The notes under the pieces are model-generated. The model had not been told where the DNA came from, did not search any database, and saw only the letters and a list, made by a program, of their open reading frames with translations. A stretch of DNA of 64,000 bases from an uncultured Oligoflexia bacterium. GTDB lineage: Bacteria; Bdellovibrionota; Bacteriovoracia; Bacteriovoracales; Bacteriovoracaceae. Position 1 is the first letter of the stretch. Each line of letters opens with the position of its first letter. The stretch is from positions 1-64,000 of the forward strand of contig CAKZJW010000030.1 of the NCBI GenBank assembly GCA_937120495.1. The letters are read 5' to 3'. This document shows positions 8,018 to 16,174 of this stretch, piece after piece. Position numbers and translations under genes: made by a program.

Positions 8018-8141
8018 AAATATAATTTTAATACTTTCAACTTTATTTTTAGTATCTTGTGGTTTAAAGAATAAGCCTAAGCCACCCAAGGGATCTGAAC
8101 TTCCTAAAATAGAAGATCATTATAAAAAGAAAATTAAATGA
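8007..8141 (+). CDS. Small lipoprotein, LptM-like
   Basis: A 44-codon gene starting at TTG, with AGGA eight bases upstream. The product has a short hydrophobic signal and the lipobox LVSC at Cys18, followed by GLKNKPKPPKG and a lysine-rich tail. The mature N terminus CGLK- followed by a proline-rich stretch recalls LptM (YifL), the small lipoprotein that assists LptD assembly. The match is short, so this is only a suggestion. The start overlaps the stop of the barrel gene (11 bases), and its stop forms an ATGA junction with folK. Coupling at both ends argues that it is real. Confidence 0.7.
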   Translation: MNSKNIILILSTLFLVSCGLKNKPKPPKGSELPKIEDHYKKKIK

Positions 8142-8608
8142 GTTTAATTTTAGCAACGGGGACTAATCTTGGAGACAAGGTAAGTCACCTCAATGAAGTC
8201 AAAAATTTATTAAGTCAAAAATTAGAGCTCATCGCTTTTTCAGAAATTTTTGAATCCAAAGCTGTCGACTATTTAGATCAACCAAATTTTTTTAATCAAG
8301 TTTTAGAATTTAAAATTCCAAATCAAAATCCATCAGAGCTTATGACTTGCCTACTGGATATTGAAACATCTATGGGAAGAGTGAGAGATATCAGTAAAGG
8401 GCCTAGAACAGTTGATATAGATATTATCTTTTGGGGGCGCGAGGAATTTAATAACGCACTCGTAACAATACCTCACCCAAGATGGGCACAGCGCAGCTTT
8501 GTTGTAAGACCTATGCAACAGTTGCCATTCTTCCAAACTATAAAGAAATGTTTTAAAATACCTACACAATTTGATGTTGAAGCATACCCTATAAATAAAA
8601 AGGCTTAA
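8138..8608 (+). CDS. folK: 6-hydroxymethyl-7,8-dihydropterin pyrophosphokinase
   Basis: Transfers pyrophosphate from ATP to the pterin in folate synthesis. The 156-aa protein has the family's N-terminal GTNLGDKVSHL, the SxxFES-type strand (SEIFESKAVD) and the signature MGRVRDISKGPRTVDIDII, which carries the catalytic Arg and the paired Asp residues binding Mg-ATP. The length is typical. The start overlaps the small lipoprotein stop; the acyl-CoA dehydrogenase gene begins 3 bases after the stop. No folP or folB is adjacent. Confidence 0.95.
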   Translation: MSLILATGTNLGDKVSHLNEVKNLLSQKLELIAFSEIFESKAVDYLDQPNFFNQVLEFKIPNQNPSELMTCLLDIETSMGRVRDISKGPRTVDIDIIFWGREEFNNALVTIPHPRWAQRSFVVRPMQQLPFFQTIKKCFKIPTQFDVEAYPINKKA

Positions 8609-8611
8609 AAA

Positions 8612-9751
8612 ATGAACTTTGAACTATCAATCGAACAAAAAGAAATGAAAGACATGGCAATGAAGTTTTCAAGAAATGAACTTATTCCTGTCGCACAAAA
8701 ATATGATGAAGAGGGAACTTTTCCAATGGAAGAGTTTAAAAAGGCTTGGGAATTAGGACTAGTTAATACATGTATCCCAGCAGAATACGGTGGTGCCGGT
8801 TTTAGTGAAACAGATGCTGTTATGATTGGTGAGACATTGGCTTATGGTTGTATGGGTATAAATACTTCTTTTATGGCCAATGACCTAGCACTTTTACCAA
8901 TTAAAATTGCTGGAACTCACGAACAAAAAGAAAAGTTTTTAAAACCTTTTACTGAAGAATTTAAAATCGCATCGTTTTGTTTAACAGAACCTGGAAATGG
9001 ATCTGATGCTGCAGGTATAAAAACATCAATCAAAGATGGTGGTGATCACTGGATTATAAACGGTGAAAAGATGTGGATCACAAATGCTGGTTATGCCGAT
9101 CAATTTGTGGTTTATGGAACAATCGACCCAACATTAAAACACAAAGGTATATCTGCAGTTGTTGTTCCCGGTGGAACAGAAGGTATTATCCTTGGAAAGA
9201 AAGAAGATAAAATGGGTCACAGATCTAGTGACACTCGTGGAATTAGATTTGAAAATGTAAAAGTTCCAAAAGAGAATATGTTAGGGGCTCCAGGAGAGGG
9301 ATGGTTAATAGCCATGAAAACTTTGGATTACTCAAGACCACTAGTTGCATCTGCAGCTCTTGGAGGAGCACAAAGAGCTCTTGATGAATCAGTAAAATAT
9401 GCAAAAGAGAGAAAACAGTTTGGTGTAGAAATTGCTAAGCATCAAGCAATTCAGTTTATGATCGCTGATATGTCTATGAAGGTTGAAGCTTCAAGACTAC
9501 TTGTCTATAAAGCTGCATGGCTCGTAGATGAGGGGCAGCGCAACACTGAGATCGCAAGTTACGCCAAGGCTTTTGCAAGTGATTCATGTATGCAAATCAC
9601 TACAGATGCAGTACAATTATTCGGCGGTTACGGTTATAGTAAAGAGTATCCGGTTGAAAAACTAATGCGAGATGCAAAACTTATTCAAATATATGAAGGT
9701 ACTAGTCAAATTCAAAGATTAGTAATTGCAAGAGAAGTATTAAAAAAATAG
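8612..9751 (+). CDS. Acyl-CoA dehydrogenase (FAD)
   Basis: Oxidises an acyl-CoA at the alpha-beta bond and passes electrons to ETF. The 379-aa protein has the family signatures FCLTEPGNGSDAAG (FAD/acyl-CoA contact), MWITNAGYAD, and the C-terminal YEGTSQIQR, whose glutamate (about E362) is at the catalytic-base position of short/medium-chain enzymes. QLFGGYGYSKEYPVEKLMRDAK is the standard signature near residue 335. It lies directly upstream of etfB and etfA, an acd-etfBA electron-transfer unit. Chain length or branched-chain specificity is not decidable by eye. Confidence 0.93.
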   Translation: MNFELSIEQKEMKDMAMKFSRNELIPVAQKYDEEGTFPMEEFKKAWELGLVNTCIPAEYGGAGFSETDAVMIGETLAYGCMGINTSFMANDLALLPIKIAGTHEQKEKFLKPFTEEFKIASFCLTEPGNGSDAAGIKTSIKDGGDHWIINGEKMWITNAGYADQFVVYGTIDPTLKHKGISAVVVPGGTEGIILGKKEDKMGHRSSDTRGIRFENVKVPKENMLGAPGEGWLIAMKTLDYSRPLVASAALGGAQRALDESVKYAKERKQFGVEIAKHQAIQFMIADMSMKVEASRLLVYKAAWLVDEGQRNTEIASYAKAFASDSCMQITTDAVQLFGGYGYSKEYPVEKLMRDAKLIQIYEGTSQIQRLVIAREVLKK

Positions 9752-9775
9752 TTAACTTAAATAAAGGAGTATGGA

Positions 9776-10564
9776 GTGAACATTTTTGTATGCGTAAAGC
9801 AAGTTCCAGACACAGAAACAAAAGTTCAGCCAAATGGCGACGGAACTTTTATCGAAACAAATGCAATCAAATGGATTATGAATCCTTATGATGAATTTGC
9901 AGTAGAGCAAGCTCTACTTGTTAAAGCTGCTAATGCAGGATCAACTGTTACAGTTTTAAGAGTTGGTGGAGTAAAAGATACAGAAGCACTTAGAACGGCT
10001 ATGGCCATGGGTGCAGATGAAGCAATTTTAGTTGAGGCTGAGGATAACTTAGATTCATATTCAATTGCAAAAGCACTTAAGGGTGCAATTGAAAAATCAG
10101 GAAAAAATCCAGATCTAATTCTTTGTGGAAAACAAGCTATCGATGATGATTGCCTTCAGGTTCCACAAGTACTAGCAGAAATGATATCTCTTCCTTCTGT
10201 TGCTGTTATCGTGGGCTTCGAGCAAAACGGTGAATCAGTAACTGTTAAAAGAGAAATTGAAGGTGGAGCACTTGAAGTTTACGAACTAAATACTCCATGT
10301 ATTCTTGCTACCAATAAAGGAATTAACACTCCTAGATATGCATCTCTTCCTGGGATCATGAAAGCAAAAAGAAAACCTCTTCAACAATTATCTCTTGCGG
10401 ATGTTGGTGTTGAAGCTGGGGATCGAAGAGTTGTTTATTCAAACTTTCAACTTCCACCAGAGAAACCGGCTGGAAAGAAATTTGATGCAACAGATGAGGC
10501 AAACGAAGCAAGTGTAGTTGCTGAGGTTGTTGGACTATTAAGAAATGAAGCAAAGGTAATCTAA
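9776..10564 (+). CDS. etfB: Electron transfer flavoprotein, beta subunit
   Basis: The AMP-binding beta subunit of ETF; it carries electrons from acyl-CoA dehydrogenase to ETF:quinone oxidoreductase. The 262-aa protein opens with the typical MNIFVCVKQVPDTE and contains the signature VKREIEGGALEVYELNTPC, with the leucine-bearing recognition loop near residue 190 that docks to dehydrogenases. It starts at GTG, with AAAGGAG nine bases upstream. It sits 24 bases after the dehydrogenase and 2 bases before etfA. Confidence 0.95.
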   Translation: MNIFVCVKQVPDTETKVQPNGDGTFIETNAIKWIMNPYDEFAVEQALLVKAANAGSTVTVLRVGGVKDTEALRTAMAMGADEAILVEAEDNLDSYSIAKALKGAIEKSGKNPDLILCGKQAIDDDCLQVPQVLAEMISLPSVAVIVGFEQNGESVTVKREIEGGALEVYELNTPCILATNKGINTPRYASLPGIMKAKRKPLQQLSLADVGVEAGDRRVVYSNFQLPPEKPAGKKFDATDEANEASVVAEVVGLLRNEAKVI

Positions 10565-10566
10565 TT

Positions 10567-11526
10567 ATGGCAAAGGTATTAGTATATTCAGAGTTAAACA
10601 AAGGTAATGTAAAACCTGTTACTTTAGAAATTCTTGGAAAGCTTAATGGACAAGATGCTGAAGTTGCAATCATCGGAGATGTATCTGATGAGCAAGTAAA
10701 AGTATTAGGTGAATATGGTGCAAATAAAATACATAAACTTAAAGGTGATAAACTAGATAAGTATTCTCCTGAAGGTTATGCAAACGCACTTCATAACTTT
10801 ATCAAAGATGGATCGTATGATTATGTTCTTGCTGGTGCAACAAGTGCAGGTAAAGACTTTCTTCCAAGACTAGCAACTAAATTTGAAGCTGGGCTTGCAA
10901 GTGATTGTACAAATTTTATTTTTGAAGGTGACACATTTCACGGAACAAGACCTCTATTTGCAGGAAAGTGTTTAGCGAAAGTTGATCTTCAAGGACCAAA
11001 ACCACATTTTGCAACAGTAAGACCAAATGCTCTTGGTATGCCTGAGACAAAAAATGCTGGTGCTGGTGAGGCCAGTGATGCAAGTGCTGACGCTGGTGAT
11101 ATCAAGGCAATCATTAAAGAAATCGTTGCATCTGCAAGTGAGAAAGTTGATCTTACAGAAGCAAATATTATCATCTCTGGTGGTAGAGCGATGAAAAACC
11201 CTGAAAATTTTAAAATTTTAGATGAATGTGCATCTGTTATTGGAGCAACTGTAGGAGCTTCAAGAGCTGCTGTTGATTCTGGTTTTGCGCCACCTTCAAT
11301 GCAGGTTGGTCAGACAGGTAAAACTGTTTCTCCATCTCTTTATATTGCATGTGGTATTTCTGGAGCAATTCAACATTTAGCGGGAATGAGAACATCAAAA
11401 GTTATTGTTGCAATCAACACTGACCCAGATGCTCCAATCTTCACTAAAGCTGATTACGGTATTGTTGGTGATCTTTATAAGATCGTTCCAATCCTTACAG
11501 AAGAATTTAAAAAGATTTTAGGTTAA
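10567..11526 (+). CDS. etfA: Electron transfer flavoprotein, alpha subunit
   Basis: The FAD-binding alpha subunit of ETF, 319 aa. The C-terminal half carries the FAD signatures: GGRAMKNPENF, VGASRAAVDSG, QVGQTGKTVSPSLYIACGISGAIQHLAGM and INTDPDAPIF. There is an Ala/Gly/Asp-rich linker near residues 160-175, between the N-terminal domain and the FAD domain. It is the last gene before a strong intrinsic terminator and so ends the acd-etfBA unit. Confidence 0.96.
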   Translation: MAKVLVYSELNKGNVKPVTLEILGKLNGQDAEVAIIGDVSDEQVKVLGEYGANKIHKLKGDKLDKYSPEGYANALHNFIKDGSYDYVLAGATSAGKDFLPRLATKFEAGLASDCTNFIFEGDTFHGTRPLFAGKCLAKVDLQGPKPHFATVRPNALGMPETKNAGAGEASDASADAGDIKAIIKEIVASASEKVDLTEANIIISGGRAMKNPENFKILDECASVIGATVGASRAAVDSGFAPPSMQVGQTGKTVSPSLYIACGISGAIQHLAGMRTSKVIVAINTDPDAPIFTKADYGIVGDLYKIVPILTEEFKKILG

Positions 11527-11539
11527 TTCCTAAAGATAT

Positions 11540-11566
11540 GGGGAGGCATTGACCTCCCCTTTTTTT
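11540..11566 (+). terminator. Intrinsic terminator after etfA
   Basis: A perfect 7-bp stem, GGGGAGG paired with CCTCCCC across a 6-base loop, is followed by seven Ts. It begins 14 bases after the etfA stop. The T-tract ends 3 bases before the ATG of the following acyltransferase gene. Confidence 0.92.
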
Positions 11567-11569
11567 ATT

Positions 11570-12184
11570 ATGAAACAAAAAATTCTAGGTTTTATAGCAT
11601 CCATTTTTTTAAGAGTTTTAAGATTAACTTATAGATATAAAGTTATCTGTGTCGATCAAGAAACTGAGAAGAAGTTCTTCAATTATTTAAAAGCTAAAAA
11701 ACCAAATAATGATACCAATTTTCTTTTAGCATTTTTTCATCAAGATGAGTTGGCTCTTATTCCCTATTTTAAAAGCACAGGGTTTTCAACACTAGTTTCT
11801 CTCTCTAAAGATGGTGAAATTATGGCACAAGCGGCTGGTTATCTTGGATATCATCCTGTTAGAGGATCATCATCTAGAGGTGCTGCTTCTGGATTAATTG
11901 CTGCCATTAGAAAGGTTAAAGAAGGATACAACTTAGCATTTGCTGTTGATGGCCCAAGAGGGCCAATATTCAAAGTAAAACCTGGTCTTTGTGCTGTCTC
12001 GAATAAGACTCAAAAGCTTATCCTTCCCATTAGAGCACATATTGATTATCAATATGTCTTTGAGAAATCGTGGAATAAGGCTAAATTTCCTAAGCCTTTT
12101 ACAAAAATCACTTTAAGAGTCGGAAAGTTTGACTTTTATACTCCAGAAACGCTAGAAAACTCACTACTTAATTTAAAGCCATAG
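11570..12184 (+). CDS. DUF374 lysophospholipid acyltransferase-family protein
   Basis: A 204-aa membrane-associated protein of the DUF374 branch of LPLAT acyltransferases, which modify lipid A or phospholipids at the inner membrane. FFHQDELALIP supplies the HxxxxD-like site; LSKDGEIMAQ, VRGSSSRGAASGL and FAVDGPRGP follow in family order. The N terminus is an amphipathic/hydrophobic helix. I chose the ATG at 11570; an upstream TTG at 11549 lies within the terminator loop. The ATG has no ribosome site other than GGGGAGG, which is buried in the terminator stem 23 bases away. Expression therefore depends on read-through or an unseen start. Confidence 0.85.
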   Translation: MKQKILGFIASIFLRVLRLTYRYKVICVDQETEKKFFNYLKAKKPNNDTNFLLAFFHQDELALIPYFKSTGFSTLVSLSKDGEIMAQAAGYLGYHPVRGSSSRGAASGLIAAIRKVKEGYNLAFAVDGPRGPIFKVKPGLCAVSNKTQKLILPIRAHIDYQYVFEKSWNKAKFPKPFTKITLRVGKFDFYTPETLENSLLNLKP

Positions 12185-12212
12185 ATTCCGATACGCTATA
12201 AAAGGACAAATT

Positions 12213-12944
12213 ATGGAACCTATAAACTACTCATGGGATGAAGAAGAAAATACTCTTTTAGAAGAGGAATCTTTTATTGAGGGAACTATTCCTGATAACG
12301 AAGAAAAAAAACCTGAGCTTTCAACGAGACAAAATCTTCAATACGCCAGACGTTTATTTCATATGGGAAATGGTGTTGCCATTGCAACTCTATATTGGAT
12401 CTCATTTTCACATTCACAAATGGTTCATGCATTAGGAACGTTTGCATGTCTTCTTTATGTATTTGAACAAATAAGAATCAATTATCCAGAAGCTCAAAAT
12501 AAATTTTTACCAATGACGAAATTTATTATTCGCGCAGAAGAGCAGTTAAAAGAATCAGCGATGGTTCCTTATGCTTTTGCAGTATTGTTAACGATAATTA
12601 CTTTTCCAAAGCCAATTGCGCTAATTGCAATTTATACACTAGCAATTGCTGATCCTCTAAGTGCAATTATAGGTATTCGATTTGGAAAAAGAAGAATCGT
12701 TCCACATAAAAGTTTAGAAGGTTCTGCTGCATTTTTTATCTCAACACTAGCAGTAAGTCTCTTTGTTCTTGGTATTTATGCGGGTGGGTTCACAGGTGTT
12801 GTTATTCTTGTATCAATCCTCGTTGCATTTTGTACAAGTGCATTTGAAATGCTTCCGCTAAAGATTGATGATAATTTAACCATTCCATTATTCACAGCTT
12901 TTATGCTTTGGATTTTTTGTGAGACCATGGGAATTTACCTTTAA
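12213..12944 (+). CDS. CTP-dependent diacylglycerol/polyprenol kinase-family membrane protein
   Basis: A 243-aa integral membrane protein with an acidic cytoplasmic head (about residues 1-40) and then six or so hydrophobic segments. The motif IADPLSAIIGIRFGKRR...KSLEGSAAFF matches the family of CTP-dependent lipid kinases (yeast Dgk1, dolichol kinase, phytol kinase VTE5/6) and the related CdsA-like cytidylyltransferases. RRLFHMGNG near residue 47 fits the family's R-x-x-H entry motif. It probably phosphorylates a membrane alcohol such as diacylglycerol or undecaprenol; the substrate is inference. The ribosome site AAAGGA is good, and sdaA starts 3 bases after its stop. Confidence 0.75.
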   Translation: MEPINYSWDEEENTLLEEESFIEGTIPDNEEKKPELSTRQNLQYARRLFHMGNGVAIATLYWISFSHSQMVHALGTFACLLYVFEQIRINYPEAQNKFLPMTKFIIRAEEQLKESAMVPYAFAVLLTIITFPKPIALIAIYTLAIADPLSAIIGIRFGKRRIVPHKSLEGSAAFFISTLAVSLFVLGIYAGGFTGVVILVSILVAFCTSAFEMLPLKIDDNLTIPLFTAFMLWIFCETMGIYL

Positions 12945-12947
12945 GTT

Positions 12948-14336
12948 ATGTCTATAAGTGCTTTTGATATTTACTCCATAGGTATTGGTCCATCCAGCTC
13001 ACACACTGTGGGCCCCATGAAAGCGGCTTTTCATTTTTTAACTTTATTAAGTGATATTGATTTTTCAAAAATCAAAACGATTAAAACCGATCTTTATGGT
13101 TCTCTTGCATTAACAGGTAAAGGACACGGGACTGATAAAGCAATCATCCTAGGTCTTATGGGGTTTGTTCCAGAGACAATTGATTCAAATAAAATTCAGG
13201 GTTATTTAGATGACTCTAAAAAAAATAAAAATCTAAAGATAGATATTCAAGACAAGTTAAAAATAATTGATTTTAAAATTAAAGATGATATTAAATTTCA
13301 CAGACGAGTATCACTTCCTTTTCATCCCAACGCCCTTGCAATTGCTGCATTTGATGAAGATGGGAAAGAAATTATGCGAGAAACCTACTATTCTATTGGA
13401 GGTGGATTTGTTTTAACAGAAGAAGAAACAAAAAAAATCACAACAATTGAACAACATAATCAAAAAGTGCCTTATAATTTTAATTCCGCAGAAGAGCTTC
13501 TTGATCTTTGTAAAAAAAATAACTTAACGATTCCAAAGCTAATGATGGCCAATGAACTTACTTGGCGCGATGAAGAAAGTATCAAAGAAGGCATACTTAA
13601 GTTTTGGTCTGTTATGGAAGACTCTGTAAATAGAGGGTTTCATAATACTGGAACTCTACCTGGTGGCTTAAATGTTAAAAGAAGAGCGCCTGAAGTTTAT
13701 AAAAGCCTTATTGAAAATCCTGAAAAAAATATCTCTGATGTTTTAAGTATTATGGACTGGGTAAACCTTTATGCACTTGCTGTAAATGAAGAAAATGCAG
13801 CTGGTGGGAAAGTCGTTACAGCTCCAACAAATGGAGCCGCAGGAATTTTACCAGCAGTTCTAAAGTACTATGTTCGTTTTACAAATAAATTCTCCGAAGA
13901 AGGGATTATTGATTTTCTTTTAACTGCAGCCGCAATTGCAATTCTCTATAAGAAAAATGCATCAATTAGTGGAGCTGAAGTTGGATGTCAGGGAGAAGTT
14001 GGCGTCGCTTGCTCTATGGCCGCAGGTGCACTTACTCAAGTTCTAGGTGGCACAATTGATCAAGTTGAAAACGCCGCTGAAATAGCTATGGAACATAACC
14101 TTGGATTAACTTGTGATCCAATTGGTGGCCTTGTTCAAATTCCTTGTATAGAGCGAAATGCAATGGGTGCAATCAAAGCAATCAACGCTAGCCGTATGGC
14201 CTTAAAGGGTGATGGGACACATTTTGTATCTTTAGATAAAGTAATTCGTACGATGAAAAAAACCGGTATGGATATGAAAAAGCATTATAAAGAAACTAGT
14301 AAGGGTGGTCTTGCTGTTAATATTACTGAATGCTAA
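12948..14336 (+). CDS. sdaA: L-serine ammonia-lyase (iron-sulfur type)
   Basis: Deaminates L-serine to pyruvate and ammonia with a 4Fe-4S cluster. The 462-aa single chain contains both the beta-like domain, [18 protein letters not shown] at the N terminus, and the catalytic alpha domain. Cluster cysteines are visible in [17 protein letters not shown] and in [19 protein letters not shown], as in other SdaA proteins. Length is normal. It follows the lipid-kinase gene by 3 bases and converges with a small membrane gene, overlapping it by 14 bases. It would feed serine from protein breakdown into pyruvate. Confidence 0.96.
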   Translation: MSISAFDIYSIGIGPSSSHTVGPMKAAFHFLTLLSDIDFSKIKTIKTDLYGSLALTGKGHGTDKAIILGLMGFVPETIDSNKIQGYLDDSKKNKNLKIDIQDKLKIIDFKIKDDIKFHRRVSLPFHPNALAIAAFDEDGKEIMRETYYSIGGGFVLTEEETKKITTIEQHNQKVPYNFNSAEELLDLCKKNNLTIPKLMMANELTWRDEESIKEGILKFWSVMEDSVNRGFHNTGTLPGGLNVKRRAPEVYKSLIENPEKNISDVLSIMDWVNLYALAVNEENAAGGKVVTAPTNGAAGILPAVLKYYVRFTNKFSEEGIIDFLLTAAAIAILYKKNASISGAEVGCQGEVGVACSMAAGALTQVLGGTIDQVENAAEIAMEHNLGLTCDPIGGLVQIPCIERNAMGAIKAINASRMALKGDGTHFVSLDKVIRTMKKTGMDMKKHYKETSKGGLAVNITEC

Positions 14337-14511
14337 TACGTAAAATAATATAACAAACTAGAATTGAAAATAGACTATATCCAATCTTTGACCATATTCC
14401 CATATCTGGGCTTGGTGTTAATATCTTAGGTAACTTATTTTTTTTCGCACTAAAAATAAAAACGATATATAGAATAATTGTAATTAAAAATAATAGTAAG
14501 CGCTCTTGCAT
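14323..14511 (-). CDS. Small two-helix membrane protein, hypothetical
   Basis: A 62-aa protein with two hydrophobic helices (about residues 3-20 and 43-60), separated by a polar loop rich in Lys and Pro. It starts at ATG with a weak GACGG ribosome site 8 bases upstream. Its 3' end overlaps the sdaA 3' end. It has no recognisable family; the start, length and membrane pattern make it plausible but not certain. Confidence 0.45.
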   Translation of the reverse strand: MQERLLLFLITIILYIVFIFSAKKNKLPKILTPSPDMGIWSKIGYSLFSILVCYIILRISIQ

Positions 14512-14554
14512 AAAATTAACCGTCTCATGAAATTGTTTCTAACAGATTACCATT

Positions 14555-15451
14555 TTAACTTTGAAAATTAAAGTCTGTCTGTGATTCATTTGTTTCATAT
14601 TCATTGCGAACAAATTCATTTTTACGTTTTTCTCTTTCGAATCGTTCTTGATTTTCTCTTTCAATATCATCATAACGAACCTCAGGAACAATTTGCTCTA
14701 CATTGTTATTAGAATATTCCGTTTGTTCTTCCTTATTTTGCTCATCTAAGTCCCAACTCTCTTGAGCTGTATAGTGATCATCACTATATGCTACCTCTGC
14801 TTCACCAGCTTTGAACTCAAGTCTTGTACCTGGAAACTGGCTATCATTTGTAAGTGTTACCATATATGTTCCTTTTTTAACTTCATAGAACATACCACTT
14901 TTCATCTCTCTAGTTTCAGAATCTTCATATTGAAAAACGTTACCAGACATTCTTTCTCTAGTGTTGATTTCAATTACTCTTCCACCAGGCATACTTACAT
15001 ATATTTCTTCAATAACTCCATCAACTGTTTTTGCCGAACCTGAAAAGCTACCTTTCTTAAGAGGTTTTTTGTAAAATACGTTTGATAAGTCTAAATCAAG
15101 ATCTGAGTTTATTGCCGGAGCCATTTTTGAAAGTTTTCTCGCTGCACCTTTCATCTTTCTCTTAGCTTTTTTAATATTACCTTTAGCAAGAGCCTTTCGT
15201 GCTTTCACTAATTTCTTTTTAACCTTATTCTTTTTTCTTTGAACTTTTTTCCAAGGAATACTTGAAGCCGCCATTCGTCCGATAATAACTTGACCATTAA
15301 TTTCATCAAGTCTTTTTGTGAAACTGATTCCAGAGCTATCAGCCATAAAAGTATCATCACTCATAAGCATTGAGTTATAACTCCCCATACCTATTGTTGT
15401 AAGTACACTTAGTGCAATAATTCCAAAGCCAATTCTTTTGAACGCTTTCAT
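14555..15451 (-). CDS. Secreted protein with a lysine-rich basic segment, hypothetical
   Basis: A 298-aa exported protein with an N-terminal signal (residues 1-25). A very basic Lys/Arg/Ala stretch at about 67-110 looks like a charged helix that could bind nucleic acid or anionic polymers. The middle domain (about 135-220) is beta-rich, and the Glu/Asn/Arg-rich C-terminal tail (about 225-298) is probably disordered. I do not recognise the family. The start is well supported by GGAGAG. A 150-base upstream region contains overlapping inverted repeats that may regulate it. Basic-then-acidic layout is unusual for a periplasmic protein. Confidence 0.7.
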   Translation of the reverse strand: MKAFKRIGFGIIALSVLTTIGMGSYNSMLMSDDTFMADSSGISFTKRLDEINGQVIIGRMAASSIPWKKVQRKKNKVKKKLVKARKALAKGNIKKAKRKMKGAARKLSKMAPAINSDLDLDLSNVFYKKPLKKGSFSGSAKTVDGVIEEIYVSMPGGRVIEINTRERMSGNVFQYEDSETREMKSGMFYEVKKGTYMVTLTNDSQFPGTRLEFKAGEAEVAYSDDHYTAQESWDLDEQNKEEQTEYSNNNVEQIVPEVRYDDIERENQERFEREKRKNEFVRNEYETNESQTDFNFQS

Positions 15452-15555
15452 TTCTCTCTCCTCGTTTGCTTAATATAATGCAACGCAGATGCCAAAAATA
15501 AACGTTTATAGGATGTGTGTAAGTAACTGTTTTTAAAGTGTTTTAATTAGAATAG

Positions 15556-15593
15556 GTGTATAATTTTCAATCAGTGTACATCTTTTATACACT
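15556..15593. repeat. Overlapping inverted repeats with two alternative pairings
   Basis: GTGTATAA at 15556-15563 is the reverse complement of TTATACAC at 15585-15592. AGTGTA at 15573-15578 is the reverse complement of TACACT at 15588-15593. The right arm can therefore pair with either left arm but not both. The element lies between the PilZ-like gene and the secreted basic protein gene, about 105 bases upstream of the latter's start. It has no T-tract, so it is not a simple terminator. Confidence 0.5.
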
Positions 15594-15599
15594 TACAGG

Positions 15600-15971
15600 C
15601 TAGTCAGTATATGAGGAGAGAAAGGGGCCTAACGTGTCTTTTACAAAGCGGTTATATTGGTCTTTACCCGAAGTAACCTTACACCCGCATAAGTCTCCAC
15701 TGGTATTAATTACTTCAAATCCAATAGGAACTTCATAATCTTTTAATGTGATCTGGCCAAGAAAGGCATTTGTTACTTCAATCAATTCAAGAGGCTTATT
15801 ATGATAAAAAGAAAAACCATCCAAAGAGACTTCTTTTAATTTATATTGAGAACTATTCGAAACTAGTTTCAACTCTTCGATATACTTAACATCAAATCGA
15901 AACTTAGCTCTTTTATCACTAACTAAGTCTCGATCGGATTCAAATATTTTTTTAAAAAATTGTTTTATCAA
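15600..15971 (-). CDS. PilZ-like domain protein
   Basis: A 123-aa soluble protein. The pattern RAKFRFDVKYIEELKL..., then LKEVSLDGFSFYH and a closing FEVINTSGDLCGCKV strand, is PilZ-like: a basic segment before a barrel and a D/SLDG turn where canonical PilZ has D/NxSxxG. The canonical RxxxR is imperfect, so c-di-GMP binding is uncertain. It must start at TTG (15971), as no ATG is in frame and no ribosome site is evident. It is the last gene of the mrp operon, 11 bases after the ribbon-helix-helix gene. Confidence 0.6.
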   Translation of the reverse strand: MIKQFFKKIFESDRDLVSDKRAKFRFDVKYIEELKLVSNSSQYKLKEVSLDGFSFYHNKPLELIEVTNAFLGQITLKDYEVPIGFEVINTSGDLCGCKVTSGKDQYNRFVKDTLGPFLSSYTD

Positions 15972-15982
15972 ACTATTGAGTT

Positions 15983-16174
15983 TTAAGGATAACTCAAGTC
16001 AACTTTCATATAGTCAGCATGGCTAGCTCTAAATCTCTTTAAAGCGATAGCAAGTAAATCTTCTTTAGAAATACCACTATTTTCTGACATTTTATCTAGA
16101 TCATCTATTAGCTTTTTTTCAATTGTAATTTTTAACTCAGCTAATTCACCTTCATTATGATTTTGTGTCTTCAT
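15983..16174 (-). CDS. Ribbon-helix-helix (CopG/Arc-like) small protein
   Basis: A 63-aa protein whose core, LKITIEKKLIDDLDKMSENSG followed by ISKEDLLAIALKRF, is a textbook ribbon-helix-helix: one beta strand, a helix, a turn and a second helix. It probably binds DNA as a dimer. Its ATG directly follows the TAA of the DUF4388-like gene, so the genes are coupled. No toxin follows; the next gene is PilZ-like, so it is not an ordinary antitoxin arrangement. Targets are unknown. Confidence 0.75.
   Translation of the reverse strand: MKTQNHNEGELAELKITIEKKLIDDLDKMSENSGISKEDLLAIALKRFRASHADYMKVDLSYP

Noticed and set aside
10356..10673. 105-codon open frame antisense across the etfB/etfA junction
   Set aside because: Repeats such as LQLLHLLRLPHLLH are the reverse reading of coding sequence; both ETF genes are certain.
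15983..16174. Toxin-antitoxin reading of the ribbon-helix-helix gene
   Set aside because: No toxin-like gene lies beside it; the neighbours are PilZ-like and DUF4388-like genes in one operon.
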